A DNA stretch of 64,000 nt from Bacteroidales bacterium 6E (GCA_001270045.2 DF970666.1:124001-188000); one strand, 5' to 3'. Positions 1-9,295 are shown, counted from the first letter of the stretch. The notes: generated by a model from the sequence alone, not told the origin. Program-made: numbers and translations.

Positions 1-236
1 AAATCCCTTTTTTCGATGTGGCTGAAATTGGGAATCAGTTCAGCTATTTCGGGTTGGGTGTTCCCCAATCCACGGGTATATTGCTGGGTAACGAGCAAGG
101 GCACCGACAATGCCTGGAATCCCTTGATAAGGATGGAGCTGTTTTTTAGAAAGTTTTCCTTCTCTGCCATGGCCGGCACCAGTCTTTCCTGGATGTCAAC
201 CAACAATCCTGTTGTATTTTCCTTGATTATTCGCAT
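1..236 (-). CDS. Isochorismatase-family hydrolase, N-terminal part (cut by window edge)
   Basis: An ATG at 236 opens a frame that runs off the left edge, giving about 78 residues. The start reads MRIIKENTTGLLVDIQERL and then VPLLVTQQYTRGLG, which match the first strand and the second strand-loop of cysteine hydrolases of the isochorismatase/YcaC family; the Asp in LLVDIQE is the expected catalytic acid. The nucleophilic Cys would lie beyond the edge and cannot be checked. It begins 8 bases after the stop of the SIS-domain gene, so the two are probably cotranscribed. The substrate is unknown. Confidence 0.75.
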   Translation of the reverse strand, partial: MRIIKENTTGLLVDIQERLVPAMAEKENFLKNSSILIKGFQALSVPLLVTQQYTRGLGNTQPEIAELIPNFSHIEKRD

Positions 237-244
237 GGTAATTT

Positions 245-865
245 TTAACTGTTGTTTCTGTGTTCATTGGATTTCCTGCGCGACAGGTCACCGAGATAGC
301 CTCCATGATGGCGTTTGGCGTATTGTTCGTTGGTGAAATTGATTTTTTTCATCATCATGACCATCAGAACGTCGCCTATGACGGTCATGGCTGTGGTCGA
401 GGTACTTGGTGTCAGTCCGAGAGGGCAAACCTCTGCCGGGGCACCGGTGAACAGGCATGCATCGGCCTTATGGGCGAGTTCGCTATCGATGTTCCCGGTT
501 ATGACGATTAAGGGCAGGTCAGGGTATAAATTATCGGCGAGGTCGATCAGTTCGAGGATCTCGCGGGTTTTTCCCGAATTGGAGATCAGCAACAACGCAT
601 CATTTTCCTGAACCACACCCAAATCACCGTGCTGGGAATCACTGGGATGCAGAAATACGGCAGGCGTGCCCGTCGAACTAAAGGTGGTGGCGATGTTCAG
701 GGCAATTTGACCTGCCTTGCCCATTCCGCTCGCAACAACCTTGCCTTTTTTCTCATGTACCCTGTTGTATATCAGGTCGATGGCTTTCTCGAACTCTCCT
801 GTGACCGGTATGTTTCTGATGGCTTCCGACTCATGCTGGATGACCTGTTCTATGATTTCTTTCAT
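245..865 (-). CDS. SIS-domain sugar-phosphate isomerase, KdsD/GutQ-like without CBS domains
   Basis: This 206-residue protein is a single SIS domain. It has the GMGKAG glycine loop (about 47-52), HPSDSQHGDLG (about 73-83), SNSGKT (about 95-100), PLGLTPSTSTT (about 148-158) and a C-terminal RHHGGYLG, the motifs of arabinose-5-phosphate isomerases that convert ribulose-5-P to arabinose-5-P for Kdo synthesis. E. coli KdsD has about 328 residues because of a CBS pair, absent here; SIS-only versions are known in Bacteroides. A TATTTTTG box lies 20 bases upstream of the ATG. A related phosphosugar isomerase such as HxlB is less likely because of the HGDLG and PLGL motifs. Confidence 0.8.
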   Translation of the reverse strand: MKEIIEQVIQHESEAIRNIPVTGEFEKAIDLIYNRVHEKKGKVVASGMGKAGQIALNIATTFSSTGTPAVFLHPSDSQHGDLGVVQENDALLLISNSGKTREILELIDLADNLYPDLPLIVITGNIDSELAHKADACLFTGAPAEVCPLGLTPSTSTTAMTVIGDVLMVMMMKKINFTNEQYAKRHHGGYLGDLSRRKSNEHRNNS

Positions 866-884
866 GCGATGTTTTCAGTTTGCG

Positions 885-892
885 CAAAAATA
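885..892 (-). promoter_or_regulatory. Bacteroidota -7 promoter box for the SIS gene
   Basis: TATTTTTG on the minus strand fits TAnnTTTG and would give a leader of about 13 bases to the ATG at 865. No clear -33 TTG was found at the right distance. Confidence 0.4.
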
Positions 893-1111
893 ACTGAAAT
901 TTCCAACATTGGGGGCGAATTCCTGCCTAGGTGTCGTCCGGATTAATGGAAGTTCCGGAAGGCTGTGGCCACCTTTGATGAAACCGATGGTTTTCCGACA
1001 AATGGAAACATTTGTTAAAATATTTTCGCCAACTGAGATATATATAAATTTCTAAATGTTTAAATAATTTATACTTTTAACCACCCAGTAAAATAATTAA
1101 AATACATACCA

Positions 1112-2242
1112 ATGAAAATTCATGAATATCAGGCGCGGGATCTGTTCCGGGCCTATGGAATACCGGTTCCGGATGGTGCAGTTTGCCATACGGTAGATGA
1201 AGTCAGGGCCCTGGTGCCGGATGACAACCAGCTCAGGGTGATCAAGGCACAGGTTCATGCAGGCGGACGAGGCAAGGCGGGGGGAGTGAAACTCGCCCGT
1301 TCAAAGGCCGACGCCATTGAAAATGCCTCCAAAATCCTGGGAATGGATATCAAGGGCTATACGGTTGAAAAAGTGCTCGTCGCCAATGCAGTCGACATCA
1401 GCAAAGAGTTTTATGTAGGGTTGATCAACGATCGAAATACCAAGTCGGTGACCCTGATGGCCAGTGCCGAAGGTGGGGTCGAAATTGAGGAAGTCGCCAA
1501 AGTCTCTCCCGAGAAAATCATCAAGCTGTCGATCAATCCCGTGGCTGGACTGATGGACTGGCAGGCACGGGAAATCGCATTCAAGCTGTTTACTGATATC
1601 AAACATGTAAGGGCTGCCACCGACATCCTCAAGAAATTATACAAACTCTATATCGAGACCGATTCGACCCTGGCAGAAATCAACCCGCTGGTCATTACCG
1701 AACAGGGTGAGGTCATGGCCATCGACGGAAAAATGAACTTCGATGACAATGCACTGTTTCGCCAGGACGACATCCTCGCGATGCGGGAGGTGACCGAAGA
1801 CGAACAGAAGGAGATTGACGCCAACGAAAAAGGACTTTCTTACATCAAACTCGATGGTTCTATAGGCTGTATGGTGAATGGGGCAGGACTGGCCATGGCC
1901 ACCATGGACATGATCAAGCTGTACGGCGGCGAACCTGCCAACTTCCTCGACATCGGTGGTTCCTCGAATCCGCAAAAGGTGATCGATGCCATGAATATCC
2001 TTCTGGGTGACACAAACGTGAAGGCGGTGATGATCAATATCTTCGGGGGTATAACCCGCTGTGATGATGTTGCTCGTGGCCTGATCATTGCCCTGGAGCA
2101 GATCAAGACGGACATCCCGATCGTGGTCAGGCTTTCGGGCACCAATGCCAAAGAGGGTCTCGAAATGCTCAAGGCTACCGGTCTGCCTACGGTGAGCACC
2201 ATGAGTGAGGCTGCCCAAAAGGCCATCGAATTAAGTAAATAG
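1112..2242 (+). CDS. sucC: Succinyl-CoA synthetase beta subunit
   Basis: This 376-residue protein begins MKIHEYQARDLFRAYGIPVP, the standard SucC start, followed by an ATP-grasp region (AQVHAGGRGKAGGVKLA, about 47-63) and the CoA-ligase half with NGAGLAMATMDMIKLYGG and INIFGGITRCD. With SucD it interconverts succinyl-CoA and succinate with formation of a nucleoside triphosphate in the TCA cycle. Length is close to the usual 385-395. sucD follows after 28 bases, so the two form an operon. The upstream 245 bases (866-1111) are AT-rich and hold the divergent promoter region; no exact TAnnTTTG was found for this gene. Confidence 0.95.
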   Translation: MKIHEYQARDLFRAYGIPVPDGAVCHTVDEVRALVPDDNQLRVIKAQVHAGGRGKAGGVKLARSKADAIENASKILGMDIKGYTVEKVLVANAVDISKEFYVGLINDRNTKSVTLMASAEGGVEIEEVAKVSPEKIIKLSINPVAGLMDWQAREIAFKLFTDIKHVRAATDILKKLYKLYIETDSTLAEINPLVITEQGEVMAIDGKMNFDDNALFRQDDILAMREVTEDEQKEIDANEKGLSYIKLDGSIGCMVNGAGLAMATMDMIKLYGGEPANFLDIGGSSNPQKVIDAMNILLGDTNVKAVMINIFGGITRCDDVARGLIIALEQIKTDIPIVVRLSGTNAKEGLEMLKATGLPTVSTMSEAAQKAIELSK

Positions 2243-2270
2243 GAGTGTGGATCGAGTAAATTGAAAAACC

Positions 2271-3143
2271 ATGAGTATACTGATCAATAAAGAAACCAAA
2301 TTAATAGTACAGGGGATTACCGGTCGAGATGGAGCTTTCCATGCCGGTAAAATGAAAGCATATGGAACACACGTTGTAGGTGGTGTCTCTCCAGGAAAAG
2401 GCGGACAACACATCGACGGGGTGCCGATTTTCAATACCGTGAAAGAGGCCAGGGAAGCTACCGATGCCAATGCATCCGTAATTTTCGTGCCGGCTCCTTT
2501 CGCTGCCGATGCGATCCTGGAGGCCAGCTTTGCCGGTATAGAACTGGTGATAGCCATCACCGAGGGCGTGCCACAGCAGGACATGATCCGGGTGATGCCC
2601 TTCATTAAGCAGAATGGAACCAAACTCATCGGGCCTAACTGTCCGGGACTCATTACCCCGGGTGAATGCCTGATCGGAATCCTTCCAGGAAATATCTTCC
2701 TGCAGGGGAACATCGGGCTGATGTCGCGCAGTGGGACCCTTACCTATGAGGTTGTGAACCTGCTGACCGAAAACGGGCTTGGACAAACCACCTGTGTGGG
2801 TATTGGCGGTGACCCTGTTGCCGGTCTCTACTACCAGGATTTGCTCCAGATGTTCGAGGATGATCCCAAAACCGATGCAGTGGTGCTGATCGGCGAGATT
2901 GGTGGTGACGCTGAAGAACAGGCAGCCAAATTCATCAAGGAGAAAATGACAAAGCCCGTGGTGGCGTTTATTGCCGGACAAACAGCCCCTCCCGGAAAGA
3001 GAATGGGACATGCCGGAGCCATCATCTCGAGCGGTTCGGGTACAGCAGAGGAGAAGATCAAGGCCTTTGGCGATGCCGGAGTTCCGGTGGCCAAGGAGCC
3101 TTCACAGATCCCCGGACTGATTAAGTCGAAGCTTGGATTATAA
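2271..3143 (+). CDS. sucD: Succinyl-CoA synthetase alpha subunit
   Basis: This 290-residue protein has the CoA-binding Rossmann domain ([20 protein letters not shown] near 13-32, [11 protein letters not shown]) and the ligase domain. The phosphorylated histidine is in [19 protein letters not shown] (His about 247). It carries the active-site histidine and the CoA site of the SucCD complex. Length and order after sucC are typical. The small lipoprotein at 3155 starts only 11 bases after the stop and is probably read from the same transcript. Confidence 0.95.
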   Translation: MSILINKETKLIVQGITGRDGAFHAGKMKAYGTHVVGGVSPGKGGQHIDGVPIFNTVKEAREATDANASVIFVPAPFAADAILEASFAGIELVIAITEGVPQQDMIRVMPFIKQNGTKLIGPNCPGLITPGECLIGILPGNIFLQGNIGLMSRSGTLTYEVVNLLTENGLGQTTCVGIGGDPVAGLYYQDLLQMFEDDPKTDAVVLIGEIGGDAEEQAAKFIKEKMTKPVVAFIAGQTAPPGKRMGHAGAIISSGSGTAEEKIKAFGDAGVPVAKEPSQIPGLIKSKLGL

Positions 3144-3154
3144 TATTCAATGAT

Positions 3155-3454
3155 ATGAAAAAGATGCCCTGGCGTCGAATCATGGCCGTTGCAGCTGTTG
3201 CTGCGACGGCTTTGTTCATTTTGAGTGGCTGTGCCGACGTGACTGACATTGACGCCTGTCGACAGACCGAACCTTATGGTTTTCTCTCTGGATTATGGCA
3301 CGGCCTGATCGCTCCCCTCTCTTTTTTCGGGAGCCTTCTGAGTGACGATATCGCCATGTACGCCATAAATAACAACGGTGGATGGTATGATTTCGGTTTC
3401 GTGATTGGTGCCGGAATCCTGTTTGGGGGAGGAAGCAGGGCAGCAAAGCGATAA
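3155..3454 (+). CDS. Small conserved lipoprotein/membrane protein, unknown function
   Basis: This 99-residue protein has a basic start (KKMPWRR), a hydrophobic stretch and a lipobox-like LSGC ending at residue 26, so it is probably exported and lipidated. The rest contains two hydrophobic segments (SGLWHGLIAPLSFFGSLL and YDFGFVIGAGILFGG) separated by YAINNNGGWYDF. Short proteins with this WHGLIAP / NNNGGWY pattern are widespread in Bacteroidota and have no known function. It lies 11 bases after sucD, an unexplained place for an envelope protein. Confidence 0.7.
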   Translation: MKKMPWRRIMAVAAVAATALFILSGCADVTDIDACRQTEPYGFLSGLWHGLIAPLSFFGSLLSDDIAMYAINNNGGWYDFGFVIGAGILFGGGSRAAKR

Positions 3455-3486
3455 GTCGATGGATTGGTAATTGGCTTCCTGAACGA

Positions 3487-3957
3487 TTATTCGCCGATGG
3501 AATGTCTTTTCAGAAGAAGGGTGTCGCTTCCTGATACCAGTGTCAATTGTCCATCCTTGAAGCTCCATGCCATTTCCTGATTGCTAAAGAAATTGAGCAA
3601 TATTTGTTCATTTTCCATATCCTTGCATGCCATTTTTGTGGCTCCCAGATGCTCTGTAAAGAGTGAGTCGCCCGTGACCCTGGCTGAGCCGAAAAACCGG
3701 TTGCATCCGGTATATCCGGCCATGCGCAACGAATCGGGTTCGATATCCATCCAGGGGAGAGATTCCGGGTCAACCATCAATGCATCGCCATTAAGGGAGA
3801 TAGGGGTAAATGGCGTTGAAAAAATCTCACGGATCTTTTCAGGGGAAACGGCAAGTTTCTGTCTTGATTTACAAGAGGCACCTGCCAGCACCAAGGCAAC
3901 GGCCATCAGGATGATCGTTACGGAAATGGGTCCGATATAATGACGGTACTTCTTCAT
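3487..3957 (-). CDS. META-domain (HslJ-like) envelope protein
   Basis: This 156-residue protein has an N-terminal membrane segment followed by ALVLAGASCKS, compatible with a lipoprotein signal. The mature part contains AGYTGCNRFFGSARVTGDSL and then LGATKMACKDMENEQ, the G-x-GCN-x-F-G and T-x-MAC signature of META domains. E. coli HslJ is the best known member. It faces away from sucCD and is probably monocistronic. Function is not established; an envelope role is inferred. Confidence 0.7.
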   Translation of the reverse strand: MKKYRHYIGPISVTIILMAVALVLAGASCKSRQKLAVSPEKIREIFSTPFTPISLNGDALMVDPESLPWMDIEPDSLRMAGYTGCNRFFGSARVTGDSLFTEHLGATKMACKDMENEQILLNFFSNQEMAWSFKDGQLTLVSGSDTLLLKRHSIGE

Positions 3958-4024
3958 GATAACTTATTTTTGGGGGAATTCAATCAGAAAATGACCTATT
4001 GGCCAATCATATGGTTAAGATTGA

Positions 4025-5680
4025 TCAGGATTTGGGCCTGATTTTCAGTTTCTGTCCAACCTTCAGGTTACGTACATTGCTGATATTATTCAAACGCATG
4101 ATGTCGCTGTTGGAAATGCCAGGGTATTTTTGGGCGATACTCCAGAGGTTATCCCCATTTTTCACGGTGTAATATTCGAATTCGCCTTCCTGTGACTGTG
4201 ATGGGGTATTGTCGGATGCGTTTGACGCACTTGCAGACTGGGAGGCTATCGCATTTGTAGGGACAGGTTGGCCGACCATTTCCTGTTTTGCGCTGAAAGA
4301 CAAAAGGTTGATACGCTCATAATGGTCTTTTTTGTCTTCCGGTACGTAGATGGTCAGTTTTTGACCCACCCTGATCAGGTTTCTGTTCAGATTGTTCCAT
4401 GCCCTTAGGTCACGAAGGTCGACATTATACCAGCGCGCGATATATCCGGGATTGTCCCCCGATTTGACCGTGTAGGTGATCCTGGTTTTTCCCTTGATAT
4501 CGGCAGGAGCATACGATCCACCTCCTGACGAGGTAGTTTTGGGAGCTACCAGAGAGTTGTCGGGGAAATGGGCTTCCCGTTCATGACTGAAGATTTGTTC
4601 TGAGTTATCGATAAAAGCAGAAACCTGTTCTAAGGGTATCCTCAAAGGATATGACTTTTCTTCGGTTGCCGGAATGACGTCACGACGGTACATGGGGTTC
4701 ATTTCACGCAACAAGGACAGGTCAAGATCTAGATTGTCAGCAACCTGTTTAAGGTTCAGGTAGTCATTGATCATTAATGTATCTGTGGCTATGGGGATTT
4801 CGGGAAGACGAGGAACGAGCTGATGTTCCTTGTGGTAATTCATCACGTAGGTTGCCGCAATGTATGCCGGGACATAGCCCCTGGTTTCCCGTGGCAGCGC
4901 ATAATAAACCTGCCAGTAATCGGTTTTGCCTCCCGACCGGCGTATGGCCTTGTTGACATTTCCCGGACCACAGTTGTATGCTGCAATGACCAGGTGCCAG
5001 TCGCCGTATATGTCATACAACTGCTTCAGGTAACGGGCTGCTGCATCGGTAGCCTTGAGCACGTCCCTGCGTTCATCGATAAACGTTGAAACGTCCATGT
5101 TCAGGTATTTAGCGGTGCCATACATGAATTGCCAAAGTCCGACTGCCCCGACTCGGGAGGTGGCAACCGGGTTCAGTGCCGATTCAATGATAGAGAGGTA
5201 TTTCAGCTCGTGTGGCAGGTTATATTTGTCGAAGATTTCCTCGAAGATCGGAAAATAAAAAGCTGCCCTGCCGAGCATCATTTCAACCTGTCCTCTTTTA
5301 CGGTAAGTGTACATTTCGATAAAGTCCCGAACCACCTTGTTAAAGGAGAGCGGTACTTCGGAAGGGAGGCTTTGCAGCCGGGCGATGATCAGCGAATCGG
5401 AAACCTGCATGTTGGCGGGAATCGTGAAATCAAATTCACTGCTGTCGGCCAGGAAAACATTGCTGTAATATAGGTTATGAACCATGCTGTCGAGTTTTTC
5501 GGCAAACATGGCACGGATCACTTCATCAGGTTCGATAAAAACGGTTTCGTAGGAATTGGTGTCCAGGTAGGTAACCAGGTATTGCCCGATCCTGCGGATG
5601 TTATTGTTGTTGGCATTGAGGCTGCCGGCGACAAATAGCAAGGTCAGGGCAAACATGAGTGTCCTCATTGGTTTCATCAT
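4025..5680 (-). CDS. MltD-like lytic transglycosylase with two LysM domains
   Basis: This 551-residue protein has a signal peptide (about 1-23), an SLT domain around 140-270 with the catalytic Glu in LSIIESALNPVA and the following GAVGLWQFM, and two LysM repeats near 404-450 (TYTVKSGDN...VGQKLTIYV) and 505-550 (YYTVKNGDN...VGQKLKI). It should cleave the glycan strands of periplasmic peptidoglycan. It is the last gene of the leftward parA-parB-DUF5683 operon, 48 bases after the DUF5683 stop. The join of chromosome partitioning with wall turnover genes is common in Bacteroidota. Confidence 0.88.
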   Translation of the reverse strand: MMKPMRTLMFALTLLFVAGSLNANNNNIRRIGQYLVTYLDTNSYETVFIEPDEVIRAMFAEKLDSMVHNLYYSNVFLADSSEFDFTIPANMQVSDSLIIARLQSLPSEVPLSFNKVVRDFIEMYTYRKRGQVEMMLGRAAFYFPIFEEIFDKYNLPHELKYLSIIESALNPVATSRVGAVGLWQFMYGTAKYLNMDVSTFIDERRDVLKATDAAARYLKQLYDIYGDWHLVIAAYNCGPGNVNKAIRRSGGKTDYWQVYYALPRETRGYVPAYIAATYVMNYHKEHQLVPRLPEIPIATDTLMINDYLNLKQVADNLDLDLSLLREMNPMYRRDVIPATEEKSYPLRIPLEQVSAFIDNSEQIFSHEREAHFPDNSLVAPKTTSSGGGSYAPADIKGKTRITYTVKSGDNPGYIARWYNVDLRDLRAWNNLNRNLIRVGQKLTIYVPEDKKDHYERINLLSFSAKQEMVGQPVPTNAIASQSASASNASDNTPSQSQEGEFEYYTVKNGDNLWSIAQKYPGISNSDIMRLNNISNVRNLKVGQKLKIRPKS

Positions 5681-5728
5681 TCTGTTAAGTGTTTATGACC
5701 CCGGTAAGTCAGGGTAAATTATTTAATT

Positions 5729-6448
5729 TTAAAAACGCAGGGTGCAATTTAATGAAAAAAGGTTTTGATGATTTAACTGTTGAAAAGTTGGTTTCAAATT
5801 CATGGTCAGGTCATCGCTGATGTCCCAGTCGAAAAAATGGGCATCCACACTTGCATCGATAATGTTCAGGCCATAGAAGGCCACGGTAAGGATCACCAGT
5901 AAATCGCGATTGCGCCGGTAGTAATCCTGGCGTTTGATTAACCCGTCTTTCAGCCTTTCGACCATGGTAGGGTTGGTCAGGTCATAGTACTCAATGTACT
6001 TCAGGTTCATGAAGGAATTGGTGTTCTCATCAGTGTCGGTCAGGTCGAGATAGGCGTTTTTGCTGATCCGGTAGTTGTCGTTGTTCCAGTCAATGAAATA
6101 ACCGAATGCTGCGAATCCACCATATACAAGGGGGATTTTCCAGTATTTCCTGTTATAAGCCTGGCCAAGTCCGGGCAGAACAGCCGAATAAATGGCAGCC
6201 TTTTTTGGGGAATGGATTTCTTTTTCCGGGATGGAATCTGCAGGCAGGGCAGGTGTGGAATCCGGGGCCAGGTTATCAATAGCAACCGGTACGGTATCAG
6301 GTGCAACCATCGGCATGGCCGGTTGTACCATCAGGGGAGTGACGAGGGAGGTGTCGGCCGGGATTTCCTGTGCAGTCAACGGTTTGACTGTTATGGCCAG
6401 AATCATGCCCATCATGGCATAGGAGAACCGGATTACACTATTCGTCAC
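5729..6448 (-). CDS. DUF5683-family membrane protein
   Basis: This 239-residue protein has an N-terminal signal segment, a proline-rich spacer, and from about 85 the DUF5683 core: KKAAIYSAVLPGLGQAYNRK, a hydrophobic stretch, and YRISKNAYLDLTDTDENTN. A second hydrophobic stretch (LLVILTVAFYGLNIIDASVDAHF) precedes the C-terminal strand ending LNCTLRF, an outer-membrane-like end. The start is a GTG at 6448; an ATG at 6415 would remove the positive residue of the signal. It sits between parB and the transglycosylase. The function of the family is unknown. Confidence 0.75.
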   Translation of the reverse strand: MTNSVIRFSYAMMGMILAITVKPLTAQEIPADTSLVTPLMVQPAMPMVAPDTVPVAIDNLAPDSTPALPADSIPEKEIHSPKKAAIYSAVLPGLGQAYNRKYWKIPLVYGGFAAFGYFIDWNNDNYRISKNAYLDLTDTDENTNSFMNLKYIEYYDLTNPTMVERLKDGLIKRQDYYRRNRDLLVILTVAFYGLNIIDASVDAHFFDWDISDDLTMNLKPTFQQLNHQNLFSLNCTLRF

Positions 6449-6493
6449 TGCTTGTTGATTTTTCTTTTGACTATAAACAGAACAATTGAATGA

Positions 6494-7366
6494 TTATTTC
6501 AGAGTGTCGATCAATTTAACAATCTTTTGCAGGTCTTCCTCCGATTTAAATGGAATCACGATCTTGCCCTTGCCCTGACTGTCAGCCGACAACTTGACCG
6601 GCGTGGGGAAAAAATTGTCGAGCTTTTCCTTCATGGGTGCAAAGTGGTGCGGATATTTGGGCTTACCGTTTATGCGGTCTTCCTTTTCCTTTTTTTCCTC
6701 ATTGAGGTTGCGGACAATCTCTTCGACCTTGCGAACCGAGAAATCATATTTCTTGATCTGTTCGAAGATCATGACCTGGGTTTCGGTATCCTCGATATTG
6801 ATAAGTGCACGGGCATGTCCCATCGACAGTTCCTTGTCGATCAGGCCCTTTTGGATAATGGCCGGCAGCTTGAGCAATCGAAGATAATTGGCTACCGTTG
6901 ACCGTTTTTTGCCCAATCTGGCGCTGAGTGTTTCCTGAGTGAGGTTACACTCTTCGATAAGTCGCTGGTAACTGACCCCTATTTCAACCGGATTCAGGTC
7001 CTCACGCTGGATGTTCTCAACCAGGGCCATTTCAAGCATGGCGTCGTTGTCAACTTCCCTGATAAAGGCCGGGATTTTGGTCAGTCCCGCAATCTGGGCG
7101 GCCCTGAAACGTCGTTCACCCGCAATGATCTGGAATTGGTCATCACCCGTTTTGCGAAGGGTGATTGGCTGGATCAGGCCGATTTCTCGGATCGATATGG
7201 CCAGTTCCTCGAGAGCCTCCTGGTCGAAGGTCGTCCTGGGCTGAAAGGGATTGGCTTCAATTTTGGATACTTCAACTTCGGCAACCCCTGAAATCTGTTC
7301 TTTAACTTTGTCGGCATCATCAATGAGAGCCCCGAGGCCCCTTCCTAATCCGGTCCGTTTTACCAT
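6494..7366 (-). CDS. parB: Chromosome partitioning protein ParB
   Basis: This 290-residue protein begins VKRTGLGRGLGALI, then has EANPFQPRTTFDQEALEEL and the CTPase motif AGERRFRAAQIAG (about 84-96) with VENIQREDLNP, followed by the HTH domain (TQETLSARLGKKRSTVANYLRLL) and a lysine-rich C-terminal dimerisation segment. It binds parS, spreads by CTP-dependent sliding and works with ParA in origin segregation. It begins 7 bases after the parA stop. Confidence 0.95.
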   Translation of the reverse strand: MVKRTGLGRGLGALIDDADKVKEQISGVAEVEVSKIEANPFQPRTTFDQEALEELAISIREIGLIQPITLRKTGDDQFQIIAGERRFRAAQIAGLTKIPAFIREVDNDAMLEMALVENIQREDLNPVEIGVSYQRLIEECNLTQETLSARLGKKRSTVANYLRLLKLPAIIQKGLIDKELSMGHARALINIEDTETQVMIFEQIKKYDFSVRKVEEIVRNLNEEKKEKEDRINGKPKYPHHFAPMKEKLDNFFPTPVKLSADSQGKGKIVIPFKSEEDLQKIVKLIDTLK

Positions 7367-7373
7367 GTCCTGC

Positions 7374-8180
7374 TTAATTAGTTTTATTCAACTTTTCTTC
7401 CTGTCTCATGCTGGTCAAACCATTTCTCTGAAGTATTTCACGTGCAAGGTTCATGTGGTTGATGGCACCTCTTGAGCTGGCATCGTACAATACCACCGGT
7501 TTCCCAAAGCTGGGGGCTTCGCTGAGTTTGACGTTCCGCTGGATCACGGTATCGAACACCATGTCCTGAAAATGTCTCTTCACTTCTTCATACACCTGGT
7601 TTGAAAGATTCAGTCGGGAGTCGAACATGGTGAGGAGGAATCCTTCGATCTCCAACTCTGGATTGAGACGGTTCTGGATGATCTTGATGGTATTGAGCAA
7701 TTTGCCCAGACCTTCAAGAGCGAAATATTCGCACTGTACCGGTATGATGACCGAATCGGCGGCAGTCAGGGCGTTGACTGTAATCAATCCGAGCGACGGC
7801 GAGCAGTCGATCAATATGAAATCATATTCTTCTTTCAGGTTTTGGATGGTATGTTTCAGCACCTTTTCCCGGTTGGGAAGGTTCAGCATTTCGATTTCCG
7901 CACCAACCAGGTCGATATGGGATGGGATCAGGTCGAGATTGGCGATGTCGGTATGCAGAATGATCTTTTTGATATCGATTTCGTCGACGATGCATTCGTA
8001 GATGCTGGTCTTGATGGTTTTCAGGTCGAAACCGAAACCGGACGTGGCATTAGCCTGTGGATCAGCATCGATCACCAGTACTTTCTGTTCGAGAACAGCC
8101 AGACTGGCAGCCAGGTTGATTGTGGTTGTTGTTTTGCCAACTCCTCCTTTTTGGTTGGCCAATGCGATAATTTTTCCCAT
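7374..8180 (-). CDS. parA: Chromosome partitioning ATPase ParA (Soj)
   Basis: From ATG 8180 the protein has 268 residues and begins MGKIIALANQKGGVGKTTTT, the deviant Walker A of ParA/MinD ATPases, followed by DADPQANAT and LIDCSPSLGLITVNAL. The frame is open 27 bases further upstream, but a TAACTTTG promoter box at 8205-8212 would start transcription near 8198, so the ATG at 8180 is the better start. It heads the parA-parB-DUF5683-transglycosylase operon. It is a nucleoid-bound ATPase that moves ParB-parS complexes. Confidence 0.95.
   Translation of the reverse strand: MGKIIALANQKGGVGKTTTTINLAASLAVLEQKVLVIDADPQANATSGFGFDLKTIKTSIYECIVDEIDIKKIILHTDIANLDLIPSHIDLVGAEIEMLNLPNREKVLKHTIQNLKEEYDFILIDCSPSLGLITVNALTAADSVIIPVQCEYFALEGLGKLLNTIKIIQNRLNPELEIEGFLLTMFDSRLNLSNQVYEEVKRHFQDMVFDTVIQRNVKLSEAPSFGKPVVLYDASSRGAINHMNLAREILQRNGLTSMRQEEKLNKTN
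7434..7449. promoter_or_regulatory. Degenerate parS-like site inside parA
   Basis: TATTTCACGTGCAAGG matches 12 of 16 bases of the general parS consensus TGTTTCACGTGAAACA, with the core TTTCACGTG intact. parS sites inside par genes are known (spo0J of B. subtilis). The symmetric right half is poor, so this may be chance. Confidence 0.3.
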
Positions 8181-8204
8181 AAATTTTCTCTTGTTGACGG
8201 GGGT

Positions 8205-8212
8205 CAAAGTTA
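8205..8212 (-). promoter_or_regulatory. -7 promoter box of the parAB operon
   Basis: TAACTTTG on the minus strand fits TAnnTTTG, giving a leader of about 18 bases to the parA ATG at 8180. Confidence 0.45.
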
Positions 8213-8269
8213 TTATTTTTTCAGAAACGGGATCCGGATTTCGGATAGCCGATCATCAAAATCCCTCCG

Positions 8270-9277
8270 TTACGGTAAAATGTTGAAGTCAATTTTCTCA
8301 AGCTCCTGAAGCAGAACGGCCCTGTCGATCGGAACCACTCCCACCTTCTCGCACACCAGTCCGCCTGCCACGTTTGACAACAGGGCCATCAGGGCCGGAT
8401 CGACCCCGGAAGCGAGGCATAATCCCGCGACGCTCAATACGGTATCACCGGCTCCCGATACATCGGCAATGTAACGGATCTGGGCCGGGTAATAGGTTTT
8501 GCTTACACTGTTGCTTAGGAAAACCCCCAATTCGGAAAGGGTAATGAAAATATACCGGAATGATTTTTCTTTTTTATATTCCTCTGCCGCTTTTTTCAGT
8601 TTTTCAAGGTCACCCTTCCGAATGGGCAACCCCACACCTTCCACGAATTCCTTAAAATTGGGTTTGAAGAGTTCAATGTTTTCGTAAATGCCGAAATTTC
8701 TCTTTTTGGGATCGACGGCTACCGGTATGTTCTTCTCCCGGGCAATGGCATGCACCTTGCGGAAGAGGTTGGGGGTGATGACACCCTTGTCGTAATCGAC
8801 AAAGATGATGACATCCACCTTTTTGCTTTCGAGTGTCCGTTTAATGGCATTAAAGATCAGCAATTCAAGATCAGGCTCAATGAATTCGGTGGATTCCTCA
8901 TCAACCCTGGCAATATGCTGTCCTCCGCTGATTATGCGGCTCTTGACGGTTGTGATTCGATGTGGGTCGATAAAGATTCCTTCGGTCGAGAGATTATTCT
9001 TTTCCATCAGTTTCCTGAATCTGCGGCCCTTGTCGTCGTCGCCGATCACGGAGAAGAGGAGGGGGGTGGCACCGAGTGCCTGAAAGTTGAGCGAGACATT
9101 GGCGGCTCCGCCAAGACGGCTTTCCTTCTTGGTTACGGATACAATGGGAATGGGGGCTTCGGGGGATACCCTGTCAACTTTTCCCCACAAATAGCTGTCA
9201 ACCATGGCGTCTCCAATGACGACCGCGGTCACTTTACTGAACTTGTCAAATAGTTGTTGAATTTCAGTTTTTCCCAC
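8270..9277 (-). CDS. rfaE1: PfkB-family heptose-7-phosphate kinase (HldE kinase domain, RfaE1)
   Basis: This 335-residue sugar kinase resembles the N-terminal kinase half of HldE: VVIGDAMVDSYLWGKVDRVSPEAP, ESRLGGAANVSLNFQALG, and the PfkB ATP/anion motif ADVSGAGDTVLSVAGL with catalytic Asp. It would phosphorylate D-glycero-D-manno-heptose-7-phosphate for ADP-heptose synthesis; the nucleotidyltransferase half is absent and must be elsewhere. The frame opens at TTG 9307, but a TACTTTTG box at 9296-9303 overlaps it, so the GTG at 9277 is chosen. It reads alone toward parA. Confidence 0.82.
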   Translation of the reverse strand: MGKTEIQQLFDKFSKVTAVVIGDAMVDSYLWGKVDRVSPEAPIPIVSVTKKESRLGGAANVSLNFQALGATPLLFSVIGDDDKGRRFRKLMEKNNLSTEGIFIDPHRITTVKSRIISGGQHIARVDEESTEFIEPDLELLIFNAIKRTLESKKVDVIIFVDYDKGVITPNLFRKVHAIAREKNIPVAVDPKKRNFGIYENIELFKPNFKEFVEGVGLPIRKGDLEKLKKAAEEYKKEKSFRYIFITLSELGVFLSNSVSKTYYPAQIRYIADVSGAGDTVLSVAGLCLASGVDPALMALLSNVAGGLVCEKVGVVPIDRAVLLQELEKIDFNILP

Positions 9278-9295
9278 TTCAAAAAAATTGATTTG

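Noticed and set aside
1010-1111. A TAnnTTTG promoter for sucC
   Set aside because: Only near matches (TATTTTCG, TATACTTTTA) were found; none fits fully.
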